Part shown: positions 17,413-26,485 of the stretch, one piece after another
Position numbering within the stretch: the first letter of the stretch is position 1
Layout: each line of letters starts with the position of its first letter
NCBI GenBank assembly: GCA_035505655.1
Contig: DATJQP010000020.1
Coordinates: 1-64,000 of the forward strand
DNA length: 64,000 bases
From: JAGVPT01 sp035505655
GTDB lineage: Bacteria; Bacteroidota; Ignavibacteria; UBA10030; UBA8401
Direction: 5' to 3'
The notes under the pieces: generated by a model
What the model was told of the DNA's origin: nothing
The model's input: only the letters and a program-made list of their open reading frames with translations
Databases searched by the model: none
Translations under genes and position numbers: made by a program

Positions 17413-18411
17413 ATGATATCCACTGAATTTCTATCACGTATCCCGATTTTTGAGAGAATGTCGCCAGCCGACCTCGAACTCCTGCGGGGGCTCTGGCGGG
17501 AACGCACTCTCACGGCGGGCGATGTGCTCTTCCGCAAAGGGGATTCCGGTTCGTCGATGTACATCGTGGAAGGAGGGATGATCGAAATCTCCATCCCCTC
17601 CGAAACCGAGCAAAAGGACATCAGAGTTTCGATCCTCAGTCAGGGGGAATTTTTCGGAGAGCTTTCGCTCGTCGATGGCCTACCCAGGACGGCGAAGGCG
17701 ACGGCAACGAACGACGTCAACCTTCTCGAGATGCGGCGGGATGATTTCATCAAGTTTGTGACCGACCGTCCTGCCGTGGCGATATCAATGATCAGCGAGA
17801 TGGGGAAGAGGCTGCGGGCGACGAACGACCTCGTGACGTCGCTCGCCTCGAAGAACGTCAACGTTGAGATGGCGGAACAGCTGAGCTTCGGTGACAAGCT
17901 TGCGGACAAGGTCGCCGATTTCGTGGGTAGCTGGACCTTCGTGATCTACTTCCTCTCCGGACTTGGAGTATGGATCGTCCTCAATCTTGTGGAGTTTCTC
18001 TTCAGGCCATTCGATGCATATCCTTTCGTCTTTCTCAACCTGATTCTCGCCGTTGTCGCATCCCTCCAGGCCCCGTTGATCATGATGAGCCAGAACAGGG
18101 CTCAGAAGCAGGATCGGTTGAAGGCAGACCTCGACTACCAGGTGAGCCTCAAATCCGAGCTCATGCTCCAGCAGCTCCATGCGAAGACAGACGAGATGCG
18201 GGCCCTCGAGTTCCAGACGATGGAAGCGATCCTCCAGAAGGAACTCGCCGTGATCCGCCGGCAGCTACAGTTGATCCCCGAGATCGCTTCCACATCGATC
18301 CTCTCCCAGGAGCGTCTCCCCGGTCCGGCAGAGGCACACCGCAAGGAGAATTCCCCGCAAAAACTCTTCCGGGAGATCAGGACTCCCAGCGCGCCTTCGA
18401 CGAATGGATGA
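17413..18411 (+). CDS. cyclic nucleotide-binding domain plus DUF1003 membrane protein
   Basis: 332 aa, cytoplasmic sensor fused to a membrane module. Residues 1-125 are a cNMP-binding (CRP-type) beta barrel: GDVLFRKGDSGSSMYIVEGG, then GEFFGELSLVDGLPRTAKAT, where the Gly-Glu and Arg match the phosphate-binding cassette, so cAMP or cGMP binding is plausible. Residues 155-270 are DUF1003, with two membrane helices (TFVIYFLSGLGVWIVLNLVEF and FVFLNLILAVVASLQAPLIM) and the family ending MMSQNRAQKQDRLKADLDYQV. A charged C-terminal tail (270-332) includes a long helix. Function of DUF1003 is unknown; the fusion suggests a membrane protein controlled by a cyclic nucleotide. A CHASE2 adenylate cyclase is encoded 16 kb away. 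Confidence 0.87.
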   Translation: MISTEFLSRIPIFERMSPADLELLRGLWRERTLTAGDVLFRKGDSGSSMYIVEGGMIEISIPSETEQKDIRVSILSQGEFFGELSLVDGLPRTAKATATNDVNLLEMRRDDFIKFVTDRPAVAISMISEMGKRLRATNDLVTSLASKNVNVEMAEQLSFGDKLADKVADFVGSWTFVIYFLSGLGVWIVLNLVEFLFRPFDAYPFVFLNLILAVVASLQAPLIMMSQNRAQKQDRLKADLDYQVSLKSELMLQQLHAKTDEMRALEFQTMEAILQKELAVIRRQLQLIPEIASTSILSQERLPGPAEAHRKENSPQKLFREIRTPSAPSTNG

Positions 18412-18791
18412 TTCTCTCTTCCTCGACCTCCTGTTCCCTTCGTTCCCTCCCAAAAGAAAGCCGCGGCGATAGTGCCGGGGCGGACGACTTTTGCACCTCA
18501 GAGATTCCATCGGTGCGAGCCATCGGCTGCTCGCGATAGATCTGACGATCGGCGGATGACATTCGCCCGCCGGCACCGCCAGTCAATTGAGATGACCCCG
18601 CTTTTGATGCAGTAGATGCCGGGCCTCGGCTGACTTGCAATGAAACCCGCAAAAAGTTTCGAGCAGAAACACTCGCGGCCATCTACCGCGACGCGGTGCT
18701 ATCCAGAAACCAAAGGCCGGTCAGTCCCGCCCGCGTTTCGACCCTTGGCGCGCCTTCGGGAAATTGCAGCGGGGAAAAGAAGGAGGGAATG
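18412..18791. other. gap of about 380 bp without a convincing gene
   Basis: The first 40 bp (about 18411-18452) are pyrimidine-rich and can be cut into six heptamers (ATTCTCT, CTTCCTC, GACCTCC, TGTTCCC), a weak member of the heptamer family. The remainder has GC composition like coding DNA but only short frames with unlikely composition. It separates convergent genes. I see no hairpin with a T run. Confidence 0.35.
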
Positions 18792-19211
18792 TCAGTCGAT
18801 CGTGCGGGTGAAGAGTTCGATATCATTTCGTTGCGTCCATCCCCTGTTGCCCCAGAAGGAGATGCCAGGCTTGTTCGTGGCGTGGACAAAGAGATGGCAC
18901 TTCATGATCCCCAACTTTTTCAACGCGAGGATCACCTGCTCGGAAAGGAGCCGACCTGTCCCCTTTCCCCGGTATCCGGGAGTCACGGCAAGATGGTGGA
19001 GAAATCCCCTCCGGCCGTCGTGTCCCCCAAGGACCGCGCCGACAATTGAGTCCCCGCTCTTCGCCACAAAGCTCATCCCCGGGTTTCGCGAGAGATAGGC
19101 CTCGATCGCACCGCGTGTGTCGGAACGATCGGTGGTAATCCCCTCGGTGCTTTTCCAAAGTGCCATAACCTCATCATAATCTGACGCTTGCATCGGACGG
19201 ATCTCTATCAT
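18792..19211 (-). CDS. GNAT family N-acetyltransferase
   Basis: 139 aa from the ATG at 19211; an upstream TTG would add five residues. It is a GNAT fold: IEIRPMQASDYDEVMALWKS at the N-terminus, SFVAKSGDSIVGAVLGGHDG for strands 2-4, and LAVTPGYRGKGTGRLLSEQV, whose Q/RxxGxG/A-type GYRGKG loop binds acetyl-CoA pyrophosphate. KCHLFVHATNKPGISFWGNRG is the usual C-terminal strand with the Asn and Phe of motif B. It resembles small RimI-like or aminoglycoside-like stand-alone acetyltransferases; the acceptor is unknown. It is transcribed toward the DUF1003 gene. Confidence 0.87.
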   Translation of the reverse strand: MIEIRPMQASDYDEVMALWKSTEGITTDRSDTRGAIEAYLSRNPGMSFVAKSGDSIVGAVLGGHDGRRGFLHHLAVTPGYRGKGTGRLLSEQVILALKKLGIMKCHLFVHATNKPGISFWGNRGWTQRNDIELFTRTID

Positions 19212-19373
19212 AGAAACTCGGCTCAATGTCGGGATTTCGGAAATATTGCGGATGACGAATCCTCCATAAGCTAAATTATTGGGGGCCGAGATGCAATGCG
19301 CTAACCGACTATGCAGGCGGATTATATGGGGGATCGGCGCAGCGCTTCCGCGTGTTGAATGAAACGAAGGCGC

Positions 19374-19397
19374 GGTTTGGGCCGTTAAGCCTAAACC
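19374..19397. other. hairpin 63 bp before the lipoprotein gene
   Basis: GGTTTGGGC (19374-19382) pairs with GCCTAAACC (19389-19397) around a 6-nt loop with one G-U pair. It may be a 5' leader structure or terminator of an upstream transcript; the following TCTTTTTT run is 40 bp further on. Confidence 0.35.
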
Positions 19398-19459
19398 GGC
19401 AGCGGGTGTCCAACCAATAAGTCAATCACATGGTCTTTTTTGAAGGGAGCGAAGGAACA

Positions 19460-19990
19460 ATGAAACGCGTTACATGGGCGGCCGTTCTCCTCGCAGTCTC
19501 TCTCGTTGCAGGAGGATGCACGGCAGATCGATATGCCAGGTACGAAAGGAATCGACATCCAAGACCCGACACACTCGCGATGCTGAAATCTCAGGACGTG
19601 ATCTCGATGTCCAAAGCGGGAGTCAGCGACAGCCTTATCATTTCGATGCTTGCGGTCACCGATTCGAGATTCCAACTGAAGCCGCAGGACGTTATCGACC
19701 TCAAGAACGCCGGAGTGAGCGATCGGGTTATCGACGCGATGCTCTATTCGGCACAGGCACCTGAGGAGGCGGTCAGGTCCGGCGATCACGAATATGCATA
19801 TCCTCCATACTACGATTGGTACCCCGGGTATTATCCGTACTGGTACTATCCGTACTGGTACTATCCATCGTTCTCCTTCGGATGGGGGTTTCGGTATCAT
19901 TATCCGACATACATCCACCGCCAATCGTACGGGGGCTTTTATGGGCATTTCGGCGGGAGAGGATCAGCTCCGCAGGGTCGACATCGGTAG
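19460..19990 (+). CDS. lipoprotein with duplicated QDVI-GVSD motif and Tyr/Trp-rich tail
   Basis: Predicted outer- or inner-membrane lipoprotein, 176 aa from the ATG at 19460 (GAAGGA upstream). The signal ends in a lipobox LVAGGC. Two copies of a 30-residue helical motif follow (LKSQDVISMSKAGVSDSLII and LKPQDVIDLKNAGVSDRVID), each ending in a ML doublet. The C-terminal third is a low-complexity segment rich in Tyr, Trp, Pro and His (YDWYPGYYPYWYYPYWYYP), partly coded by a tandem 15-bp DNA repeat. I know the helical motif only as a recurring element of uncharacterised envelope proteins. A strong terminator lies 60 bp downstream, so this is probably a single-gene transcript. Confidence 0.75.
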   Translation: MKRVTWAAVLLAVSLVAGGCTADRYARYERNRHPRPDTLAMLKSQDVISMSKAGVSDSLIISMLAVTDSRFQLKPQDVIDLKNAGVSDRVIDAMLYSAQAPEEAVRSGDHEYAYPPYYDWYPGYYPYWYYPYWYYPSFSFGWGFRYHYPTYIHRQSYGGFYGHFGGRGSAPQGRHR

Positions 19991-20360
19991 CCGGCAGACC
20001 GGAGCTTTCAGGAGGGATCGGACCTTTTCCGATCTGGAGGGTGAAATGAAGCCCGACACGCAAAGTGCCGGGCTTTTTGTTTTCCGGAATATCTCAGGTC
20101 TCTCATTCCGAAGCGGAGGCCTTATCCCTTTCGGGCATCCCGGAGGTTGTTCCGTCAACGGCCAGGCTAGGTAGAGGCCGATTGCTTTTCGCATCCACTT
20201 TTTCTACCTTCTCTCGACCGCTTACAGGGAGCCCGGGCGAATCTTCACGAACGGTGCGCGACTAGGGGCGAAGGGGAATGCCCGAATCCTCGGATCATAG
20301 TCTCCCGCCAAACCGCGATCGATCCGAAGACGAAAAAGACAGAACAGGAGGTCCACTGCA
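19991..20360. other. gap of 370 bp upstream of the large T9SS gene
   Basis: It begins with the terminator of the lipoprotein gene (20049-20078). The remaining 280 bp have no convincing frame. The last bases (AACAGGAGGTCCACTGCA) provide a strong Shine-Dalgarno sequence for the gene starting at 20361. Confidence 0.5.
20049..20082 (+). terminator. intrinsic terminator of the lipoprotein gene
   Basis: AAGCCCG (20049-20055) pairs with CGGGCTT (20069-20075) with an extended imperfect inner stem, followed by TTTTTGTTTT. Good stem plus T tract on the plus strand. Confidence 0.8.
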
Positions 20361-23300
20361 ATGGGCACGCCTCGCATCTTCTCCCGCCCGGGTTTGATCG
20401 CTGTCGTCGCAGCCGTTCTGGTTTCCCACTCCTTCTCGTTTGCCTCCACTCACAAGCCGCGGGGGACATCCATTTCCGGCGCCGATACGACGGAGAGCTA
20501 CTCGATTTATCTCATCAACGATTTTCTCGATATCGTCGGCAACAACGGTGATGGTTCCTTCAACCCGAGGACCAACAGCGCTGGCGGGGAAATTCCTAAC
20601 GGAAGCGCGCTGTACTCAATCTTCGAAGACGGCTTGGTCTGGGGTGGCTACCAAAACGGACAATTGAAGGTGGGCGGTTCGACGTACCGTCACGGGCTGC
20701 AGCCGGGCAAGATCGTGACCCCCGGAACGGGAGGGTCCGCTCCCATTTCCGACGATCCTACGCTCTCCAAGTACCGCGTCTATCGGGTCCGTCCGGATAT
20801 CAACCCATCCGTGAGTTTCGATTCCGCGAAAGCCAGGCTCGATGCCGAGCTGGCGAATTATCCCCCCCTCTTCTTTGCGACATCACAGCAGCTCTACGAT
20901 CAATACATCACCGATTGGAACGAGTGGCCGGCTTCGGACGGAGCTCCGTTCTTCGACAAAAACGGAGACGGAATCTACGAGCCCTCGGTTGATATCCCCG
21001 GCGTTCCGGGGGCGGACCAAACTCTCTGGTATGTCGCCAACGATCTCGATCCTGCGCACACGACGTTTCTTTACGGGTCGCAGCCCCTCGGTCTGGAGTT
21101 TCAGCGCACCGTTTGGGGATACAACTCGGTCGGGCCGCTCGGCCAGGCGATGTTCAGCTTTTACAGGGTGGTGAACAAGAGTGGAGCCCGGATCGACAGC
21201 ATGTACCTCACGCAATGGTCGGATCCGGATATCGGCGACGCGTCTGACGACTTTGTCGGCTGCGACTCGACGATGAGCCTCGGGTATGCCTACAACGCGC
21301 AGGATATCGACGCGCAGTACGGCCCCTATCCGCCGGCAATCGCCTACGTTCTTCTCGGACCGGCCGTGCCGGGGAGCGCATCGGATTCCGCCCTCGTGGG
21401 TCCTTTCAAGATACGCAAGGGGTACAAGAACCTGATGATGACGTCGTTCAATTTCTTCATCAACGGAGGTACAACCTACTTCGACCCTCAGCTCGGAGAC
21501 TACTCGGGAACGGTGCAATGGTACAACCTCATGAAGGGGCTCGTTGGGTCGACGGGTGCTCCGCATATCAATCCGACAACGGGGAGAGCAACAAAATTCC
21601 CATTGTCTGGCAACCCTCTCATCGGAACCGGCTGGATCGACGGCTCTGTCGCTCCGCCCGGTGACCGAAGGATGGCTCTCAGCGCGGGCCCGATCACGAT
21701 GGCGGCAGGGGACACGGCAATCGTCGCATCGCTCCTCATCGGAGAGTGGCAAGGAACGCGGCTTCAGAATGTCGCAGCCTTGCAGGGTCTCATCTCGAGT
21801 GCGAAATCGTTCCTCTTTGGCGGAATTGAGCTCGCGATCACTCACCCGAGTTCGCTCTACCCGCTCGGCTCCGTCGTTCCGATCCAGGGCACTGCGAGGA
21901 TTCTTGGTCTGACGCTTCAACCCTCCTGGTTTCTCGCCTCCAGGCCGGCGATGAGCTCTGCGCGGCTCGTTCAGACCGCCCCGTTCGACGTTCAGGTGGT
22001 CACGGACGTCATCGGCCATTATGTTGTTGGATTCACCGCATCGGCCGTGCCGGAGACTCTCTATGCTGCGTTTGATATTTCGTCCGACCGGGCACCGGTG
22101 GCAAATTTCATGGCCCCCAACGAGGTGACGCTGGGAGATACGATTAAGCTGGATGGTTCAGTCTCCTACGACCCTGACAAAGACTCTCTGAAATACCAAT
22201 GGAAGGTGACGGGGGATGCGCCGGGTGAGTACGCTTACCTGGCGGCCGATACGCTCCGCGGAATTCTGATGGGAGGGACGACCGCAAAGCCGGTCTATGT
22301 AGCCGACAGGATGTCGTTGCTGACGATTCAGGAGACGGTTTCCGACGCCCTCTTCTCCACAACGCTGACGAAGACCGTGCGCGTCAATCCTTCCAGGACA
22401 GCGAACATCTCGTTTGGAAAGATCTTTCCGCTTTCGTACTACTTTCAGACCGGGATCTTTGGAAGCGTCGAGATTCGTGAATTCAACTCGGAGATCTGGG
22501 CGAACGGCGTTGGGTCTCTCGCCCTTCTCGACTTTGGAGCTTCTACGACCCCGTCGATCTGGTATCCCGTGGGGATCGGACGGTTCGCGGTTCCGAACGA
22601 CAGGCTCCTCATCGTCGCGGACGCCAATGTCGGGACGCAGGTGATCACGACGAACGGTGCCGGTACGGAGACAAGTGTCGTTACGCTCGACCCGGACCAT
22701 TCGCTCAACCAGAAGCCCGATACGACTGCGTGGGACGTCTATTTCCAGAATCCGTATCTGCTCTTTTCCTACGGCCTCCCCGGTCTCTACGTTTACGGTC
22801 TCAGTATCCCTGGAATACCGGCCACGATCGCGCAGTACAGCAACGGGCGTCAATGGCGGAATTTTGCCGTTTCAGGCAACACGCTCTATGCTCTTCATAC
22901 TCCTACTCAGGAGATGAGCATTGTGGATATCTCCGATCCGACCTCAATCCAGGGGGTCGGCGTCGTGAAACTCAATAATGCCTTCACCCTCATCAAGATC
23001 GACGGTCAGCGGCTCTATCTTGCCGAGGCGGACACGGTCGCAGTCTACAGTATCGGCGTACCGGCGGCACCCTCACTGCTGGGGCAGCTCACCGTGCCGA
23101 GGAAGTATCGCCCCTACAATGTTCTTACGGATATTTCGGTATCGAACAATGTGCTCCTCATGACCACGGTTGAGGGTTGCTACATCTACGATATGACCAA
23201 TCCTGCGGCCCCCGCGGAGCTTGCCCACATGGTCACCGGGATACCGATGTCGCGCGCCTTCTACGACGGGTCACGCATGATGGTCTCGCTTTACGATGCG

Positions 23301-23657
23301 CTCGGGACAGGGAGTGCCGACCGACCGGGCGGTGCGGGAGAGATCGTCTATACGGGACCGACCGGCGTTGCGACCACGGTGTCGCTCATTCCAGCCTCAA
23401 TGACGCTGGAGCAGTGCTACCCGAATCCGTTCAACCCGAGCACCACGATCTCCTTCTCGATCCCGCGGGAGAGCGATGTCTCGTTGGTCGTCTATGATAT
23501 CCTCGGAAGAGAAGTGAAAACGTTGCTCCACGGAAGGGAGAAGCCGGGAGTTTACCGGCTCTCATTTGACGGAAGCCGGCTTTCCACCGGTGTCTACTTC
23601 TATCGGCTGAAAGCCGGGACCGAAACGAGAGTCAAGAAGATGTTGTTGTTGAAGTAG
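20361..23657 (+). CDS. large T9SS-sorted secreted protein with PKD-like and LVIVD-repeat regions
   Basis: Secreted surface protein, 1098 aa. AGGAGG lies 10 nt before the ATG and a signal peptide ends near residue 30. Residues 40-560 are a beta-rich region with calcium-loop-like NNGDGSFNP and DKNGDGIYEP and a repeated YRVVN/QWSDPDIGD character typical of large Bacteroidota exoproteins. Residues 575-690 are PKD-like (APVANFMAPNEVTLGDTIKL, DGSVSYDPDKDSLKYQWKV). Residues 700-1000 contain LVIVD-type propeller repeats (LYVYGLSIPGIPATI, MSIVDISDPTSIQGVG, CYIYDMTNPAAPAELA). The C-terminus has CYPNPFNPSTTISF and ends KKMLLLK, a type A T9SS sorting domain. Function unknown; probably an adhesin-like or matrix protein. 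Confidence 0.85.
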   Translation: MGTPRIFSRPGLIAVVAAVLVSHSFSFASTHKPRGTSISGADTTESYSIYLINDFLDIVGNNGDGSFNPRTNSAGGEIPNGSALYSIFEDGLVWGGYQNGQLKVGGSTYRHGLQPGKIVTPGTGGSAPISDDPTLSKYRVYRVRPDINPSVSFDSAKARLDAELANYPPLFFATSQQLYDQYITDWNEWPASDGAPFFDKNGDGIYEPSVDIPGVPGADQTLWYVANDLDPAHTTFLYGSQPLGLEFQRTVWGYNSVGPLGQAMFSFYRVVNKSGARIDSMYLTQWSDPDIGDASDDFVGCDSTMSLGYAYNAQDIDAQYGPYPPAIAYVLLGPAVPGSASDSALVGPFKIRKGYKNLMMTSFNFFINGGTTYFDPQLGDYSGTVQWYNLMKGLVGSTGAPHINPTTGRATKFPLSGNPLIGTGWIDGSVAPPGDRRMALSAGPITMAAGDTAIVASLLIGEWQGTRLQNVAALQGLISSAKSFLFGGIELAITHPSSLYPLGSVVPIQGTARILGLTLQPSWFLASRPAMSSARLVQTAPFDVQVVTDVIGHYVVGFTASAVPETLYAAFDISSDRAPVANFMAPNEVTLGDTIKLDGSVSYDPDKDSLKYQWKVTGDAPGEYAYLAADTLRGILMGGTTAKPVYVADRMSLLTIQETVSDALFSTTLTKTVRVNPSRTANISFGKIFPLSYYFQTGIFGSVEIREFNSEIWANGVGSLALLDFGASTTPSIWYPVGIGRFAVPNDRLLIVADANVGTQVITTNGAGTETSVVTLDPDHSLNQKPDTTAWDVYFQNPYLLFSYGLPGLYVYGLSIPGIPATIAQYSNGRQWRNFAVSGNTLYALHTPTQEMSIVDISDPTSIQGVGVVKLNNAFTLIKIDGQRLYLAEADTVAVYSIGVPAAPSLLGQLTVPRKYRPYNVLTDISVSNNVLLMTTVEGCYIYDMTNPAAPAELAHMVTGIPMSRAFYDGSRMMVSLYDALGTGSADRPGGAGEIVYTGPTGVATTVSLIPASMTLEQCYPNPFNPSTTISFSIPRESDVSLVVYDILGREVKTLLHGREKPGVYRLSFDGSRLSTGVYFYRLKAGTETRVKKMLLLK

Positions 23658-23711
23658 AGGTGATGGTCGGGCCAGGATTTGGGAGGGGGGTTTGAAACGA
23701 GGTGATCGGAG

Positions 23712-24098
23712 ATGAGATCGTCGCGGATTTTTGTTTTATCACTTCTCATGGCAGCGTCTGTGGCCGGGCAGACTCCCGATACGGCGCGGGACGCCGAAGA
23801 GCTCCATCAACTCGTCTTCCCGGGCTCCCCGAATTCGCTTTCGCGTCCCTCGCTTCTCCCGTTGCTTCGTCCCTCGGACTTCGTCATGTCGCGCGAGTTT
23901 CCGGAAAGCTCACTCGGATATCTCCTCGTTTCCCAGCCTGCCCGGGATAAAGGGGCGGACCTCTCCTGGCAGCTCAAGTTGAATTCCGCTCCCGACGATC
24001 CGCTCAGTTCCGTGAGGATGGTCCTTAGCGGGGCGAGCGCGGCGGGGGTGGCCTACCTGGCGTACCAGCACATCAAGAAGTACGGTTTCCTCAAGTAG
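23712..24098 (+). CDS. hypothetical exported protein (128 aa)
   Basis: A signal peptide (RIFVLSLLMAASVAGQ) precedes a short polar region, and a second hydrophobic stretch (VLSGASAAGVAYLAYQHIKK) lies near the C-terminus, so the mature protein may be anchored by its tail. Ser/Pro/Leu-rich middle part (SLSRPSLLPLLRPSDF). I do not recognise the family. It starts 54 bp after the T9SS gene on the same strand with GGTGATCGGAG just upstream, so it may be cotranscribed with it. Confidence 0.6.
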   Translation: MRSSRIFVLSLLMAASVAGQTPDTARDAEELHQLVFPGSPNSLSRPSLLPLLRPSDFVMSREFPESSLGYLLVSQPARDKGADLSWQLKLNSAPDDPLSSVRMVLSGASAAGVAYLAYQHIKKYGFLK

Positions 24099-24107
24099 CC
24101 TCTCTCG

Positions 24108-24311
24108 CTATTCCAGTCCATAGGGGGCGATCTCGGGGGAACATTCCACGGTGAATTCCAAGCTGACGACCTCGTTTCCGCCTGGCTCGATTTTCAGAAT
24201 CCACTTCAGCATTCCGTCGATATCGGGGGAGCTTGGATATTTCCCCGGCCCAACGGGCTCGAACGATGTGGGAACATCCGGATGAGTTGACTCCCATGCG
24301 GAAATATTCAG
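24108..24311 (-). pseudogene. 3' remnant of a DUF4139 (MuiA-like) gene
   Basis: A minus-strand frame ending in TAG at 24108 reads LNISAWESTHPDVPTS, then DGMLKWILKIEPGGNEVVSL, EFTVECSPEIAPYGLE. The block G-x-L-x-W-x-L-x-L-x-P-G followed by F-x-V-E-x-P is the usual C-terminus of DUF4139/mucoidy-inhibitor MuiA-like proteins. Only about 65 codons remain; the frame runs into the end of the adjacent M1 peptidase gene with no start codon or N-terminal domain. This suggests a deletion fused the peptidase gene to the tail of a former neighbour. The family call is by eye from a short stretch. Confidence 0.45.
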
Positions 24312-26305
24312 CGCACAAAAGTCATCTTCTTCTGAATCCGCGTATCCCCTGCCGTAAGACGGTACACGTACACTCCGCTCGCGAGGCCTGCCGGTGACCA
24401 GGTGACTTCGTATGTACCTGCGGGTTGACGTTCACTGACAAGCCGGGCTAGCCTGCGTCCCAGGAGGTCGAAAACTTCGAGCGACACGTTTTCGATTCCG
24501 GGGAGGGAATACTCTATTCTTGTCCCCGAATTAAACGGGTTCGGATAGTTTTGTGCGAGAGTTGCGACGTTCGGCGGGATCTCCGATGATGGGTATGATC
24601 GCTTCAGAATCCAATCGTCCGGATCGAGCGATACCGTGGTCGGCTGAGTGGGCGAGGGAATGAAGAACGTCTGCGACGACGCATTGTCGAACACGGAAAC
24701 CGTCGTATCGTACCCTGGGTATGAGAGCTTCACATCGATCGGCATCGTGAAGAAAGAGGGAGTCGCTGCCACCCCATTTTGGGTGATGGTGAGCTCGACG
24801 ACGTGCGACGTGCCGGATGAACTCCATTGCCATGAATAGAGATATTCCGGGTATCCGTTACCGTAGATCCATTCATTGAAGAAATAGGCGAGGCTTCTGC
24901 CATAGACTGATTCAAAGTCCCTTTCGAGATCGCTTGTCGCCGCAGTTGCGTAGCGAAGCTGCGGGTCGCTCGCATACGCCTTCATCCCCCGAAAGAACAT
25001 GGTGTCGCCGACGACATGCCGGAGCATGTGGAGAACCGTGGCTCCCTTGGAATAGATCAAGGGGGAATTGAAGAGAGTCGCCGGCGTCGAGGTATCCGGA
25101 GCGCCGATCCTGCCCCCCGCCGAGAGCGCGGTCACCATTTGGGTTTGAACGTAGCTCCGGTATGAGCTCTTTCCGTATTTCTTCTCCAGGTACAGCGCGG
25201 TCGAGTACTGCGCGAACCCCTCATTGAGCCAGAGGTCCGACCAGGTCCGACATGTGATCATGTCCCCGAACCATTGATGGGCCAGCTCGTGGGCGACAAC
25301 ATTCTCGTTGAACGTCCCGAGGGAGGTCATCGTCTGGTGTTCCATCCCCCCCGATCCGAATTCGGCATGTCCGTATTTCTCTTTGATGAAGGGGTATTGG
25401 CCGAAGAGGGCGGAATAGATCGAGAGCATCTCCGGGACGCGGGAGAGACTCGCCATCGCCGCTGCGAGATCTTCCGGGATGATATAGTTCAACACCATCA
25501 TCGAATCGGTTTGCGAATAGCGATACCAGTTCGTGAATTGAGAAAAATTGGAAAGCGTCACCGAGATCAGATAGGATGCAATGGGGTAACGCTCTCGCCA
25601 ATGCGTCGTCGTCCGTCCCCCCGTTTCAGGAGTGACTGAGACGAGAGTTCCCTGCGACCCAACCCTGTAGATCGAGTCGCACGTCACGTAGATGTCGGCC
25701 GAGTCTGCTTTGTCAGTTTGATCGTTCTTGCACGGCCACCAGTCCCGCGCTCCATACGGCTCGCTCAATGTGTAGAACCATGGCACTCCGTCGTGGTGAG
25801 TGAAGACGACGCTCCCGAACCCAGTCGCGATCGGGGAGCCTTCGTAGGTGATCCGCGCCGCAAGATATTCGCCGGCATGATACGTCCTGTCGAGCGTTAC
25901 CGTAAACGAGGAGGGCGCCTGGACAAACGACACCCGCACATTCCCGACGAAAATGGAATCGATCGTCATCGTGTTCATAAGGTCCAGCGTGAGCTGACTG
26001 CAGCTATCCAATCGGAAGACTCCCCCAATCGTCACCACTCCGTTGAGATACGACCTGGCAGGATCGATCGTGAGGGCGAGGCTGTCGTAGGTGACGTCGA
26101 ACCAGGGGCTCGCTTCCGAGAGCGATGGGGCTTGCGTTTTCGAGAGCCATGGTTTCTCGGCCTCGAACGCGGAGATCTCATCTCCCGATCCTCCATGAGC
26201 ACCGACGGAGTACTGCGCCTCCGCGATCGGAACAAAAAGTTGCCACATCAGAAAGCCGCCAAGGAGGGGCCGTAATAGTGATTTAGGAAGGGGTTTTCTC
26301 CTCAC
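24308..26305 (-). CDS. T9SS-sorted M1 family metallopeptidase
   Basis: Secreted zinc aminopeptidase-like protein, 665 aa if the start is the GTG at 26305, which gives a good signal peptide (LLGGFLMWQLFVPIAEAQ); ATG at 26248 is the alternative. The frame is open much further upstream, but that part overlaps the divergent gene. Residues 60-230 form the N-terminal beta saddle. FGSGGMEHQTM corresponds to the GxMEN exopeptidase loop, altered to GGMEH. VVAHELAHQWFGD is the HExxH zinc site and WLNEGFA supplies the third ligand Glu. A conserved Tyr (YSKGATVLHMLR region) follows. The C-terminus carries NYPNPFNSGTRIEY, a type A T9SS sorting domain. Probably a surface or released aminopeptidase. Confidence 0.87.
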   Translation of the reverse strand: MRRKPLPKSLLRPLLGGFLMWQLFVPIAEAQYSVGAHGGSGDEISAFEAEKPWLSKTQAPSLSEASPWFDVTYDSLALTIDPARSYLNGVVTIGGVFRLDSCSQLTLDLMNTMTIDSIFVGNVRVSFVQAPSSFTVTLDRTYHAGEYLAARITYEGSPIATGFGSVVFTHHDGVPWFYTLSEPYGARDWWPCKNDQTDKADSADIYVTCDSIYRVGSQGTLVSVTPETGGRTTTHWRERYPIASYLISVTLSNFSQFTNWYRYSQTDSMMVLNYIIPEDLAAAMASLSRVPEMLSIYSALFGQYPFIKEKYGHAEFGSGGMEHQTMTSLGTFNENVVAHELAHQWFGDMITCRTWSDLWLNEGFAQYSTALYLEKKYGKSSYRSYVQTQMVTALSAGGRIGAPDTSTPATLFNSPLIYSKGATVLHMLRHVVGDTMFFRGMKAYASDPQLRYATAATSDLERDFESVYGRSLAYFFNEWIYGNGYPEYLYSWQWSSSGTSHVVELTITQNGVAATPSFFTMPIDVKLSYPGYDTTVSVFDNASSQTFFIPSPTQPTTVSLDPDDWILKRSYPSSEIPPNVATLAQNYPNPFNSGTRIEYSLPGIENVSLEVFDLLGRRLARLVSERQPAGTYEVTWSPAGLASGVYVYRLTAGDTRIQKKMTFVR

Positions 26306-26485
26306 AAAGCTTTTCGTCCTGGTTTTTGGGGTCGGGGAGGGCACATCGAAATGTAGGGAATGCGGGGGAGAAGCAAAAGGGGAAACGGGAACGTCTCCAT
26401 GTCCTGAAAGTGTTTTTCCCTCGTCCCTGCTGTTGCAAGCGAGAGCGCGAGCATCTATATTAGCACCGGAAATCGACCTTACCGG

